The notes under the pieces: model-generated
Database searches by the model: none
What the model was told of the DNA's origin: nothing
What the model saw: only the letters and a program-made list of their open reading frames with translations
Assembly (NCBI GenBank): GCA_015056055.1
Contig: SVHC01000020.1
Coordinates: 1-55,706 of the forward strand
Source: Clostridiales bacterium
GTDB taxonomy: Bacteria; Bacillota; Clostridia; Christensenellales; Aristaeellaceae
DNA length: 55,706 bases
Reading direction: 5' to 3'
Shown here: one piece after another, positions 17,967 through 25,770 of the stretch
Layout: every line of letters begins with the position of its first letter
Position numbering within the stretch: the stretch's first letter is position 1
Program-made: the position numbers and the translations under genes

Positions 17967-18716
17967 ATGAAAAAGTTCGTTTCCATTTTGCTTCTCACCT
18001 GCATCTTCCTGCTCCCCCTCGCTGCCATTGCTGAAGATTTTGTTGTTGAACCCGTAAGCGGCGTAATTCTCGATATCGGTGAAGATGCCATTCTCCTTGA
18101 AAACGAATCTCTTGGCTATGTTATTGTCAACCTGACCGAAACCACTGTTATCACCGGCGTTGAAGAACTGGAAGAAGGCATGTTTGTATATGTAAACTAC
18201 AACGGCATGATGACCCGTTCCTTCCCCGGCCAGATCAATGCTGACGAAATTTTTGTTCACCGTCTGAGCGGAAACGTTCTGAGCGTTGAAGAAAATTCTT
18301 TCATGATCAATGATGAACTCTTCGGCGAAGTTATCGTTCACTGGGAAAACGCTGCTCAGTCCGTTGCAGTCGGCAGCCCCGCAACCGTTTACTATGACGG
18401 CGTTATGGCTCTTTCCCTGCCCGGTCAGGTAAATGCTCAGAAGGTTGATACCTTCACCCTCACCGGCATTGTATATGACATGGCTGACGGCGGCTTCCTC
18501 CTTCAGGATGCTGACAATGTTCTGTACCTGGTCAAGGTAAGCGAAGAACTCCAGGCTGCTGTTGAAATCGTTCGCTCTGCAAAGGTAACCGTTCTGTTTG
18601 ACGGCATCATGACCCGTTCCATTCCCGCTCAGGTTTCCGCTCTTGCAATTCTCGACGCAACCGATACCGCTGAAGAAGCTGTTGAAAACGCTGTTGAAGA
18701 GGCCATTGAGGAATAA
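17967..18716 (+). CDS. Secreted protein with three tandem beta-rich repeats
   Basis: The 249-residue protein has a clear signal peptide (1-22, cleavage likely after AIA). The mature protein consists of three repeats of about 65 residues: about 30-95, 100-160 and 166-226. Each ends in the same motif: YNGMMTRSFPGQINA, YDGVMALSLPGQVNA and FDGIMTRSIPAQVSA. The C-terminus (230-249) is an acidic, helical tail rich in Glu and Ala. I do not recognise the family; the pattern suggests small OB-like or SH3-like beta modules, possibly binding a ligand at the wall. It has a GGAGG ribosome binding site and its own strong terminator. Confidence 0.8.
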   Translation: MKKFVSILLLTCIFLLPLAAIAEDFVVEPVSGVILDIGEDAILLENESLGYVIVNLTETTVITGVEELEEGMFVYVNYNGMMTRSFPGQINADEIFVHRLSGNVLSVEENSFMINDELFGEVIVHWENAAQSVAVGSPATVYYDGVMALSLPGQVNAQKVDTFTLTGIVYDMADGGFLLQDADNVLYLVKVSEELQAAVEIVRSAKVTVLFDGIMTRSIPAQVSALAILDATDTAEEAVENAVEEAIEE

Positions 18717-18729
18717 TCCTGCTTTTCGG

Positions 18730-18760
18730 AAAGCGCACCGCGACTGCAGTGCGCTTTTTT
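18730..18760 (+). terminator. Intrinsic terminator of the three-repeat protein gene
   Basis: Perfect stem AAAGCGCAC/GTGCGCTTT with a 10-base loop, followed by a run of T. Confidence 0.88.
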
Positions 18761-18822
18761 ATGTAATCATCTAGAATATATCTCAATATAATTATTCAAA
18801 ACGCGCATTACCTTCCTCAAGC

Positions 18823-18851
18823 TTGCTTTTTCCCATAGAATCTGGTATGAT
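18823..18851 (+). promoter_or_regulatory. Promoter of the MntR-like regulator gene
   Basis: TTGCTT (18823-18828), 17-bp spacer, extended -10 TG-g-TATGAT (18846-18851). Confidence 0.7.
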
Positions 18852-18880
18852 ATATTCACATGAGAAAAGGAGGCTGTGCC

Positions 18881-19279
18881 GTGAAAATCCACGAATCCGG
18901 TGAAAACTATTTGGAAGCCATTCTCATGCTGGAAAAACGTCAGGGTGCCGTGCGTTCCATCGACGTAGCAACCGAGCTTGGTTTCTCCAAGCCAAGTGTC
19001 AGCGTCGCCATGAAGCACTTCCGTGAAAACGGATATATTGTTGTCGATGCCGAAGGTTACCTCTCTCTCACTCCTGCCGGACGCGAAATTGCAGAGTGCA
19101 TGTACGAAAGACATCAGCTATTGACGCATTATCTGGTTGCACTGGGTGTAAGTCTGGAAGTTGCTCAGGAGGATGCCTGCAAGCTGGAACACGATTTGAG
19201 CAGTGAAAGTTTTGAATGCCTTCGCAAGCATTATTTTGATTCCCTGAGCCCGAAACTGCCGCCGATTCCCGCAGAATAA
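18881..19279 (+). CDS. DtxR/MntR family metal-dependent regulator
   Basis: A 132-residue cytoplasmic repressor, the short MntR-like form without an SH3 domain. The N-terminal winged helix contains SIDVATELGFSKPSVSVAMK (recognition helix SKPSVSVAM). The dimerisation and metal-binding part has ERHQLLTHYL and DACKLEHDLS, which carry the His/Glu ligands expected for Mn or Fe. The GTG start at 18881 lies 7 bases after AGGAGG; the upstream ATG at 18860 overlaps the promoter's transcript start region and lacks a site. No metal transporter gene is adjacent, so the target genes are elsewhere. Confidence 0.88.
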   Translation: MKIHESGENYLEAILMLEKRQGAVRSIDVATELGFSKPSVSVAMKHFRENGYIVVDAEGYLSLTPAGREIAECMYERHQLLTHYLVALGVSLEVAQEDACKLEHDLSSESFECLRKHYFDSLSPKLPPIPAE

Positions 19280-19338
19280 TCCATACAAGTTTTTCCCGCA
19301 AAGAGAATTCTTTTTGACACGCAATCATCCAAAAGCAC

Positions 19339-19376
19339 AATACCGCCGCAAAGTACGCTTTGCAGGCGGTATTTTT
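19339..19376 (+). terminator. Intrinsic terminator downstream of the MntR-like gene
   Basis: Stem AATACCGCC...GGCGGTATT with an inner GCAAAG/CTTTGC extension, followed by T's on the plus strand. It also lies just beyond the stop of the opposite-strand DUF4317 gene, but the T tract in that direction is weaker. Confidence 0.75.
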
Positions 19377-19382
19377 GTAGTA

Positions 19383-20525
19383 TTACTGTTCCTTCTGTCC
19401 AATCCGGATGTTTACACCATTGACCTCCACGCCCTCATCCGCACGGATCAGTATGTATTTGGAACCGTCGATCATTCGCGTTTCCACCAGATCGCTTCTC
19501 TCCGGATTCACCTTTATCACAACATCCGGCGTGCGAAGTTCGAACTTTTTGGCATCCACAATATTGTTTGCGGTAAGACCCATTCCAAGTCCAAACTGCT
19601 CATCATATTTTTCCTCAAATTTTGCCACGTGTTCTTCAGAAACGCCGCAGGACTCCAATACATTCTTGACCTCGTTACGCGAAATTGTAAGGGGTTCCGC
19701 AGTCTTATCCGTGTTGTGCTCTTCCAGCCGTTCACGCAGCTGTTCATGCACAGTCTGCACGACTTCCAGACTCATCTCGTCCTCCAGTGCCTCCTCCAGC
19801 ACAGACTGGAAAGTTTCCTTCTGCTCCACAGCAGGCATGGGCATTTCCGCATGGAATACGGCGTCGATCAATTCTTCATGCGTATTGGCGGCATCCCGCG
19901 TGAAATACAGGGCTCCGTAAATATTGGAGGCGCGGTCATCAAACCGCGGGAAAATGAATCCCACTTCGGGAGAAGCCACAATCCTGTCAATCTCACGGCT
20001 GTGGAATTCGTTTTCGACGGCAAAATAACTCAGTGCCGGTTTGGTCAGCTTTACGGGACAAATACTGCAAAGTATGTACGAGAACACTTCCTCCGAGGCA
20101 TCATCCACCTTAACGTCATCTCTTCCCCGGAAGGGCACGTCATAGCTGTCATGCATCAGCAAAATCAGATAATTTCCATCGATAACAAGCGACTCTATCA
20201 CCTTCAGATAAAATGCATTGACTATGTCGTCATCCTTCAGTGCGGTGTTTCGCATTTCCATCAGAAGGCGGTGTTCCTCGCTGTCCATCACCTGATCAAC
20301 AGAAAAATCTACGTCAATCAGATTCTTTGCCGGAACACCTGCAAGCGTCCTCTTAAAAAGTGCCAGATATTTCTCCGCTTCTTCCTGCGGAAGGGACATC
20401 AGCGAATAATCAAATACCGATACAACTTCTCGCTTATCATTTACATAGCAGCCACGAATGCAGGAAATTGCATTTTTGTCCAGCTGCAAGCGGCTGCGAA
20501 GTTCCGAAATTTCTTTTTTGTTCAT
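19383..20525 (-). CDS. DUF4317 family protein
   Basis: The 380-residue soluble protein starts MNKKEISELRSRLQLDKNAI, typical of DUF4317 proteins, which are confined mostly to Clostridia and have no known function. The middle contains YILCSICPVKLTKPALSYF and a segment PEVGFIFPRFDDRASN; no enzyme motif is evident. The ATG at 20525 is chosen because GAGG lies 6 bases before it; the slightly longer reading from 20537 would place the ribosome binding site inside the gene. A TATAAT lies about 45 bp upstream on the same strand, just past the mltG terminator-like hairpin, so it may have its own promoter. Confidence 0.85.
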   Translation of the reverse strand: MNKKEISELRSRLQLDKNAISCIRGCYVNDKREVVSVFDYSLMSLPQEEAEKYLALFKRTLAGVPAKNLIDVDFSVDQVMDSEEHRLLMEMRNTALKDDDIVNAFYLKVIESLVIDGNYLILLMHDSYDVPFRGRDDVKVDDASEEVFSYILCSICPVKLTKPALSYFAVENEFHSREIDRIVASPEVGFIFPRFDDRASNIYGALYFTRDAANTHEELIDAVFHAEMPMPAVEQKETFQSVLEEALEDEMSLEVVQTVHEQLRERLEEHNTDKTAEPLTISRNEVKNVLESCGVSEEHVAKFEEKYDEQFGLGMGLTANNIVDAKKFELRTPDVVIKVNPERSDLVETRMIDGSKYILIRADEGVEVNGVNIRIGQKEQ

Positions 20526-20577
20526 ATTTTTCCTCACACTGTTGAAATTTGTACACTATGCGTCCAATTATAGCATA

Positions 20578-20612
20578 AAGCCCCTGCCCATTTCCAGAGC
20601 AGGGGCTGCATT
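20578..20612 (-). terminator. Hairpin after mltG, probable terminator
   Basis: Stem AGCCCCTGC/GCAGGGGCT with a short loop. On the plus strand it is followed by T7, on the minus strand only by TTTAT. It lies 26 bp past the mltG stop codon and just before a TATAAT for the DUF4317 gene. Confidence 0.5.
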
Positions 20613-20637
20613 TTTTTGTTTTTGGTAATCCGGTGCC

Positions 20638-21915
20638 TTACTGTGCCTGACGCTCACGGTCATAGGCTTCCCACAGCGGGCGATACTTCGCTACGTTGCT
20701 CTCATGTTCCTGAAGCGTCCTTGCAAATACAAGTTCGCCGGATGTGGGCTCTGCTGCACAGAAGTAGAGGTATCCCTCTGCCATAAAGTTTTCGTCCGGA
20801 TGCAGGGCAGCTTCAATTGCCGCCTGCGAAGGACTGCAAATGGGACCAACCGGCAATCCATGTATCTGATAGGTGTTATACGCCGACTGTGTTGACAGCT
20901 GCGAATCCGTCAGCGTGAGCGTATCCACGCCCAGTGTGTATTTTACCGTAGGATCGCTTTCAAGCCGCATACCGGCATTCAATCGATTGTGGAATACCGC
21001 TGATACTCGGGCCAGATCCTCATGTGTTCCGGCCTCCTTTTCAATCACAGAAGCCAGAATCAGCGTTTCATCCATCGAAAGGCCGGATACATAACCTTCC
21101 TCGACAATGTTTCCCTCTTCATCGTAGGTCACAGCATCTTCAGCATAGAACACGCGGTCATACACGGTGTTGGTCTGCATCAGGAGTGTGCGAACAATAC
21201 TCTCAGCGCTCGCATTCGCAAAAACGCGGTACGTATCGGGAGCGAGGTAACCTTCCAATTTGCACAGACGCCCCTCATATCCCGGAGATTCATATGCATA
21301 CTGCAACGCATAGCTGGAAGTCAGGAACAGTTCCGGCTGATTGCAGATCGCAAGGAATGCGTCGCGCGAAGGAATCGCACCTTCTTCCACCAGATAGTCT
21401 GCAATATCCGCGCACGTCCAGCCCGGAATAATCCGTATGGTACGTTCCGTTGTCTGACTGCCGCTGGAAAGAACGTCGATAATATCCATAACGTCCATCG
21501 CGCCGGTAAGCTCGTAGGAACCATAATGAATATCATTTGTGATTCCCTTAAACGAAATAATGTACTTGAAAAGACCCTTGTTTCTCAAAAGTCCCTGCTC
21601 GTACAGGTGCTCCGAAATGGTGGAAATCGACTCGCCCGAAGCAATGGTAAATGTGACCGGTTCGTGGTTGTCCGGGTCCATCGGCATCAGGAAATTGGCA
21701 TACACGCGGTTCCACAGTGTGGTCATAATACCCGCAATCAGCACAAGCGCGCACAAAAAGATCATAACCGGACGCAGAATGCGCCACAGCCATTCATACC
21801 AGAAAAAACCGTACTCCCTGTCCTCGTGGAGGGTTTTCTCCGTATATCGCTCCTGCTTCTTGGCAGCAGGATGCCTCTTTGCCATCTTTTTTGATTCCTG
21901 ATACCGTTTTGGCAT
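20638..21915 (-). CDS. mltG: Endolytic transglycosylase MltG (YceG-like)
   Basis: MltG cuts nascent peptidoglycan strands at the membrane and sets glycan length. The 425-residue protein has a basic cytoplasmic N-terminus (1-42), one membrane segment (about 45-68), a LysM-like region (about 85-150) and the YceG catalytic domain. The catalytic glutamate is E292 in ASVIEKEAG, and the downstream YNTYQIHGLPVGPICSP segment is a hallmark. AGGAG lies just before the ATG. It follows ylbF and RNase J in one direction with gaps of 13 and 51 bp, so the three may be one transcript. Confidence 0.93.
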   Translation of the reverse strand: MPKRYQESKKMAKRHPAAKKQERYTEKTLHEDREYGFFWYEWLWRILRPVMIFLCALVLIAGIMTTLWNRVYANFLMPMDPDNHEPVTFTIASGESISTISEHLYEQGLLRNKGLFKYIISFKGITNDIHYGSYELTGAMDVMDIIDVLSSGSQTTERTIRIIPGWTCADIADYLVEEGAIPSRDAFLAICNQPELFLTSSYALQYAYESPGYEGRLCKLEGYLAPDTYRVFANASAESIVRTLLMQTNTVYDRVFYAEDAVTYDEEGNIVEEGYVSGLSMDETLILASVIEKEAGTHEDLARVSAVFHNRLNAGMRLESDPTVKYTLGVDTLTLTDSQLSTQSAYNTYQIHGLPVGPICSPSQAAIEAALHPDENFMAEGYLYFCAAEPTSGELVFARTLQEHESNVAKYRPLWEAYDRERQAQ

Positions 21916-21928
21916 GATCTTCTCCTAA

Positions 21929-22279
21929 TTACTTTCCTGTAAGCGCATCCAGATCGATACCCGCCACTTCACCCAGAATCTGGTAAATATCGGAAATCAT
22001 TCTCTGGAAACGGAATTCCGCCAGCAAATACGCACTTACATCGGGATTAAACTGCAGGATAGAGGCCACGCGCTGCATTTTCTGCATCTCCTCTTCATCT
22101 ATCGGAGAGCCGCTCGCAAGCTGCATCTGCATGCGGTACTGCATGCGCTTGTACTCATCCAAAAGAGCCTTGTTCGTCGAATCGTCATATGCGATTTCCT
22201 TAAGCCTCTGATACTCGCGGTATTCTTCGGTTTCCTTCAACGAACGCGCAAGCTCGTGCGCCTGATCATATACATTCAT
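21929..22279 (-). CDS. YlbF/YmcA family protein
   Basis: A 116-residue, almost entirely helical protein of the YlbF/YmcA family. In Bacillus such proteins form the Y-complex that modulates RNase Y-dependent mRNA processing. The segments ARSLKETEEYREYQRLKE and LLDEYKRMQYRMQMQ are typical. The ATG at 22279 is chosen since AAGGAG lies 6 bases before it; the open frame begins five codons earlier. It sits directly downstream of RNase J, which fits a shared role in RNA turnover. Confidence 0.85.
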   Translation of the reverse strand: MNVYDQAHELARSLKETEEYREYQRLKEIAYDDSTNKALLDEYKRMQYRMQMQLASGSPIDEEEMQKMQRVASILQFNPDVSAYLLAEFRFQRMISDIYQILGEVAGIDLDALTGK

Positions 22280-22330
22280 ACTGTACTCCTTCATTTTGAC
22301 GGATGCAAAAGAGAAAAAGTTCGCTTCGCA

Positions 22331-24007
22331 TCAGATCTCCACAACGATCGGCAGGATCATCGGATTGCGCTTAATCGTGTCGTAAATATACTTCTGTACG
22401 GCGTCGCGCACATCGTTTTTAAGATGGTTCCAGTCATTGGGCTCAATTCTGTCATAGGTACCCAGTGCACGGATTGCCGCATTGCGTGCGCCTTCCAGCA
22501 GCTCGTCTGCTTCGCGCATGTATACAAAGCCGCGCGTAATGATGTCCGGACCGGAAACAACTTCACCCAGTTCGTGGTCGATACCCATAACAACAATAAG
22601 CATACCGTCAGTGGATAGCTTTTTGCGGTCGCGCAGTACAACCGCGCCTACATCGCCCACGCCCAGACCGTCGATCAGCACAGCGCCGCTCTGTACGGTT
22701 CCTGCCGTGTGCATGGAAGACTCGCTCACCTCGATCACATCGCCGTTATCGACAACGAGCGTGCGCTTTTCATCCATACCCATGGAAATGGCCAGATTGG
22801 CATGATGCTTAAGATGGCGGTATTCACCGTGAATCGGAATGAAATAGCGCGGCTTGGTCAGCGCATGAATCAGTTTCAGTTCCTCACGCTTGGCATGACC
22901 GGAAACGTGAACTTCGGCCAGCGCCTCATAAATTACGTTTGCGCCGGTACGCACCAGCTGGTTAATCACGCGGGAAACACTCTTTTCATTGCCCGGAATC
23001 GGCGTAGCGGAAACAATAACCGTATCGCTCGGACGGATTTCCAGCTTCTTGTGCTCAGCAAATGCCATGCGGGAAAGTCCGCTCATCGGCTCACCCTGGC
23101 TACCGGTGGTGATAACAACCACTTCATCATCCGCAAAACGGTCGATTTCATCAATCGGGAAAAGACGGCCTTCAGGAATGTGCAGCTCGCCCAGCTGCAT
23201 CGCAACCTGAGAAACATTGATCATACTGCGCCCTACAAGGCAAACCTTGCGCCTGTAACGCACTGCTGCATCGACAACCTGCTGAATGCGATGCACGTTA
23301 CTGGCAAACATGGCGATAATAATGCGGCCGTTCGCCTTGGGAAAATAGCTGTTGAAAGTTTCGCCAACCGTGCGCTCGCTCATGGTATAGCCCGGGTGTT
23401 CCACGTTCGTAGAATCGGCCAGCAGGCACAGAACGCCTTTCTTACCAAGCTCAGCAAAACGGCCAAGATCCATGATCTGATCGTCAATGGGCGTATAGTC
23501 TACCTTGAAGTCGCCGGTATGGACGATAACACCCGCAGGCGTATGCAGAACGATTGCGCAGGCACCTGCAATGGAGTGACTTACTTTGATAAATTCTACC
23601 TTGAATGCACCCAGCTGCACCGTGTCGCCCGGCTCAACCATGTTCATTTCGATATTGTTGATGCGGTGCTCCTTGAGCTTGTGATTCAAAAGAGCCAGAG
23701 TCAATCTTGTACCATATACCGGAGCGGGCAGCGTGTTAAGCACATAGGGAGCAGCGCCAATATGGTCTTCATGACCATGTGTAATCAGATAGCCACGGAT
23801 ACGATCCGCATTTTTTTCCAGATAGGTTGCATCCGGCACAACCAGATCCACGCCGGGCATATCCTCGCGCGGAAAAATAGAGCCGATATCCACAACCACA
23901 ATATCATCCTGATACTCGTAAACCGTCATATTTTTTCCAACTTCGCCCAATCCGCCCAGCGGAATAATGCGAAGCTTCGGCTTGTTGTCTTTTTTACCTC
24001 TTGCCAT
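22331..24007 (-). CDS. rnj: Ribonuclease J
   Basis: A 558-residue metallo-beta-lactamase/beta-CASP nuclease with 5'-exo and endonuclease activity on RNA, normal length. The metal-binding motif HGHEDH is at residues 77-82, with further ligands in SHSIAGACAI and HTGDF. The beta-CASP part includes ADSTNVEHPGYTMSE, VVITTGSQGEPMSGLSRMA and SGHAKREELKL, and the C-terminal domain is complete. The start has GAGAGG 5 bases upstream. A leader of roughly 180 bases precedes the gene. It heads rnj-ylbF-mltG. Confidence 0.95.
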   Translation of the reverse strand: MARGKKDNKPKLRIIPLGGLGEVGKNMTVYEYQDDIVVVDIGSIFPREDMPGVDLVVPDATYLEKNADRIRGYLITHGHEDHIGAAPYVLNTLPAPVYGTRLTLALLNHKLKEHRINNIEMNMVEPGDTVQLGAFKVEFIKVSHSIAGACAIVLHTPAGVIVHTGDFKVDYTPIDDQIMDLGRFAELGKKGVLCLLADSTNVEHPGYTMSERTVGETFNSYFPKANGRIIIAMFASNVHRIQQVVDAAVRYRRKVCLVGRSMINVSQVAMQLGELHIPEGRLFPIDEIDRFADDEVVVITTGSQGEPMSGLSRMAFAEHKKLEIRPSDTVIVSATPIPGNEKSVSRVINQLVRTGANVIYEALAEVHVSGHAKREELKLIHALTKPRYFIPIHGEYRHLKHHANLAISMGMDEKRTLVVDNGDVIEVSESSMHTAGTVQSGAVLIDGLGVGDVGAVVLRDRKKLSTDGMLIVVMGIDHELGEVVSGPDIITRGFVYMREADELLEGARNAAIRALGTYDRIEPNDWNHLKNDVRDAVQKYIYDTIKRNPMILPIVVEI

Positions 24008-24318
24008 ACATACCTCTCTTTTTTATTCATGGAAATACAAAAATACACAGCAACAAACGCAAGCATATTCATGCTGCGCAACAATGTATCTTCAGCCCCG
24101 TAACACGGCGGCTCTTTATCTTACAAACGTGCCCGGCCCCGCCCAATTAAACAATCGGGTCAAAACCGCTTCCATGGCTATCACTTAAAGTATATCACAA
24201 TCCGCCACAAAATCCCACCAAACAAATGGAATTTAACGCTTATTTTTTGAAAAAGCCTTGTCCTCTTTTTTTCACGAATGCCCCTGTTTTTATTTCACAT
24301 TTTCTTTACATAAACCCA
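24008..24318 (-). other. Gene-free stretch with RNase J leader and candidate promoter
   Basis: No gene fits here. On the minus strand an extended -10 (TG-a-TATACT, 24189-24197) without a clear -35 could start the RNase J message, leaving a leader of about 180 bases. No recognised riboswitch or strong hairpin is visible in it. The right end carries a T-rich block before the tRNA-Ser promoter. Confidence 0.4.
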
Positions 24319-24347
24319 TTGACATTTGATACCATATCTGCTAGAAT
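24319..24347 (+). promoter_or_regulatory. Promoter of the tRNA-Ser pair
   Basis: Consensus TTGACA (24319-24324), 17-bp spacer, TAGAAT (24342-24347), 22 bp before the first tRNA. Confidence 0.85.
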
Positions 24348-24368
24348 AATATTCGCTGGCTTTGCCGA

Positions 24369-24457
24369 GGAGAGATGGCCGAGAGGTTTAAGGCGCCAGT
24401 CTTGAAAACTGGTGATGTCGAAAGGCACCGGGGGTTCGAATCCCTCTCTCTCCGCCA
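24369..24457 (+). tRNA. tRNA-Ser (anticodon TGA)
   Basis: Acceptor stem GGAGAGA/TCTCTCC, discriminator G and encoded CCA. The anticodon arm is CCAGT/ACTGG with loop CTTGAAA (anticodon TGA). A long variable arm (GATGTCGAAAGGCACC) marks it as a class II serine tRNA. Confidence 0.96.
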
Positions 24458-24472
24458 AAAACATAATATTAT

Positions 24473-24566
24473 GGAGAAGTACCCAAGTATGGCCGAAGGG
24501 GCTCCCCTGCTAAGGGAGTAGGCCGGGATAACTGGCGCGAGGGTTCGAATCCCTCCTTCTCCGCCA
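24473..24566 (+). tRNA. tRNA-Ser (anticodon GCT)
   Basis: Acceptor stem GGAGAAG/CTTCTCC, discriminator G and encoded CCA. The anticodon arm is CTCCC/GGGAG with loop CTGCTAA (anticodon GCT), followed by a long variable arm. It is co-transcribed with tRNA-Ser(TGA), 15 bp upstream. Confidence 0.96.
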
Positions 24567-24568
24567 CA

Positions 24569-24604
24569 AAAATCACCTTTGCAATACGCAAGGGTGATTT
24601 TTTC
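24569..24604 (+). terminator. Terminator of the tRNA-Ser pair
   Basis: Hairpin with arms AATCACCTTTGC and GCAAGGGTGATT (one mismatch region) followed by a T run, directly after the second tRNA. Confidence 0.87.
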
Positions 24605-24642
24605 AAACTATTTTGCCATAGCTCAAATACGAGGTATCTACT

Positions 24643-25141
24643 ATGAAAGAAATCATCCTCCCCGTTGCTCCGGTATCAGCGGATCAAATCCCAAATATTT
24701 TGGAGGCGAACTCCATCTATACTAACAAGTATGCAGAAACCTATATGACACACCCCCATTTTTTTCGCCAATTCCCCCTCGAAAAATGTCGTTTTGGTAA
24801 TCGCATCCCTTCAGGAATTGGGATTCTCCGCCAGGGCCACATTGGATGCCGTTATTCAGAAAGCCGCTTCTTTAGGCCTCAAACCCTGCCATCCTGCAAT
24901 GGGATTATATCTGCGCTTAGCCTGGAAAACGCAGGCAAACAGCAAAAATACCGCACTGAGCGGACAGCATCGCGCACCGGACGGAGCGGTAACAGTTCTT
25001 TCTCTGCCCCTTGAAAAAGACGATGTCTTCCCAAAAGGTCTGTATCTTCGCAGCGTGGACGGCAAACTATGGCTGCGGGGCTATGTGTGCGACAACTTGC
25101 ATCTATGGTCCGCCGAAGATTTGTTTGCATTTGAGCGGTAA
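24643..25141 (+). pseudogene. Frameshifted small gene, unknown function
   Basis: Two overlapping frames make one coherent protein of about 165 residues. The first frame gives MKEIILPVAPVSADQIP and reaches FFRQFP. The second supplies SKNVVLVIASLQELGF and then continues through RAPDGAVTVLSLPLEKDD, GLYLRSVDGKLWLRGYVC and WSAEDLFAF to the stop at 25141. The frames join if one C is removed from the run of five C at 24774-24778. I recall similar small proteins of unknown function with this C-terminal pattern (often mislabelled helicase), but cannot check. Either the copy is broken, a sequencing error added one C, or a shift occurs during expression. It lies between the tRNA-Ser terminator and an AT-rich orphan gene. 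Confidence 0.72.
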
Positions 25142-25168
25142 TCATCACTTTCGAAAGGAGGAGAATTG

Positions 25169-25696
25169 ATGACCTTTGAATATGCCGCGTACTTAAAAAT
25201 CTTGTTACTGTGTGGCTATACCGCTGCAGTAAAAGAATATATCGACAAGGCACTTATAGAGCAAGATCCCCTTTCAGATATTATATTGGAACTTTCAGCA
25301 GTATCCAGCAACGATAAAGTGATGCTGTCCGTAATAAATGAATATCTTCGCAAAGTGGATGATACTGATATCGACTACAACAAAACGGTGTTCAATCTTG
25401 TGCTGTCATTCTTAAAAACAAAGTATATTGAAGAGTCTATGCCAATGGCTGAAATTACGGCTTTGATGCGCAAAATAGCATTCTATACAGAACACCATTT
25501 TGATGAACCTTGGCAAACCATGTATTTTATGGGTGATATTTTGGACGAGGTAGAATCCGGTTATCTTGATAAAAAAGATTTTGAGCGCAAGTTTGATGCG
25601 TTTATAAACGACGGCATTTGCTTTTGCATTTCTACCGTTCAAACAGAAGAATCATTCTGCAAAAGGATTCTCAGGAAGATCCGGAATAAAAAGTAA
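25169..25696 (+). CDS. AT-rich orphan protein, immunity-protein-like in character
   Basis: A 175-residue soluble, mostly helical, acidic protein that I do not recognise. The visible features are an N-terminal hydrophobic helix (YAAYLKILLLCGYTAAVKEY), a middle rich in Asp and Glu, and EPWQTMYFMGDILDEVESG near residue 110-130. Its composition is clearly more AT-rich than the flanking genes, which suggests recent acquisition. Small acidic orphan proteins of this kind are often immunity proteins of polymorphic toxins, but no toxin gene is nearby, so this is only a guess. The ATG at 25169 follows GGAGGA at 6 bases. It ends at a strong bidirectional terminator. Confidence 0.65.
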   Translation: MTFEYAAYLKILLLCGYTAAVKEYIDKALIEQDPLSDIILELSAVSSNDKVMLSVINEYLRKVDDTDIDYNKTVFNLVLSFLKTKYIEESMPMAEITALMRKIAFYTEHHFDEPWQTMYFMGDILDEVESGYLDKKDFERKFDAFINDGICFCISTVQTEESFCKRILRKIRNKK

Positions 25697-25707
25697 TTTT
25701 CCTGGCC

Positions 25708-25758
25708 AAAAGCTAAATTGCCCACCGACGCAAACAGTCCGTGGGCAATTTAGCTTTT
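25708..25758. terminator. Bidirectional terminator between the orphan gene and nfo
   Basis: Long perfect stem: AAAAGCTAAATTGCCCAC pairs with its complement at 25741-25758, around a 15-base loop, with A/T tracts on both sides. It serves convergent genes. Confidence 0.85.
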
Positions 25759-25770
25759 GTATGTTCATTT

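Noticed and set aside
19314-20573. Plus-strand open frame of 419 codons opposite the DUF4317 gene.
   Set aside because: The minus-strand DUF4317 reading is recognised and has a good start; the plus frame starts in the terminator of the MntR-like gene.
22709-24103. Plus-strand open frame of 464 codons opposite RNase J.
   Set aside because: It is the antisense shadow of a gene with unmistakable motifs.
24369-24566. tRNA-Ser genes as attachment site of a prophage or integrative element.
   Set aside because: No integrase, no repeated tRNA 3' end and only about 1.1 kb of odd DNA follow.
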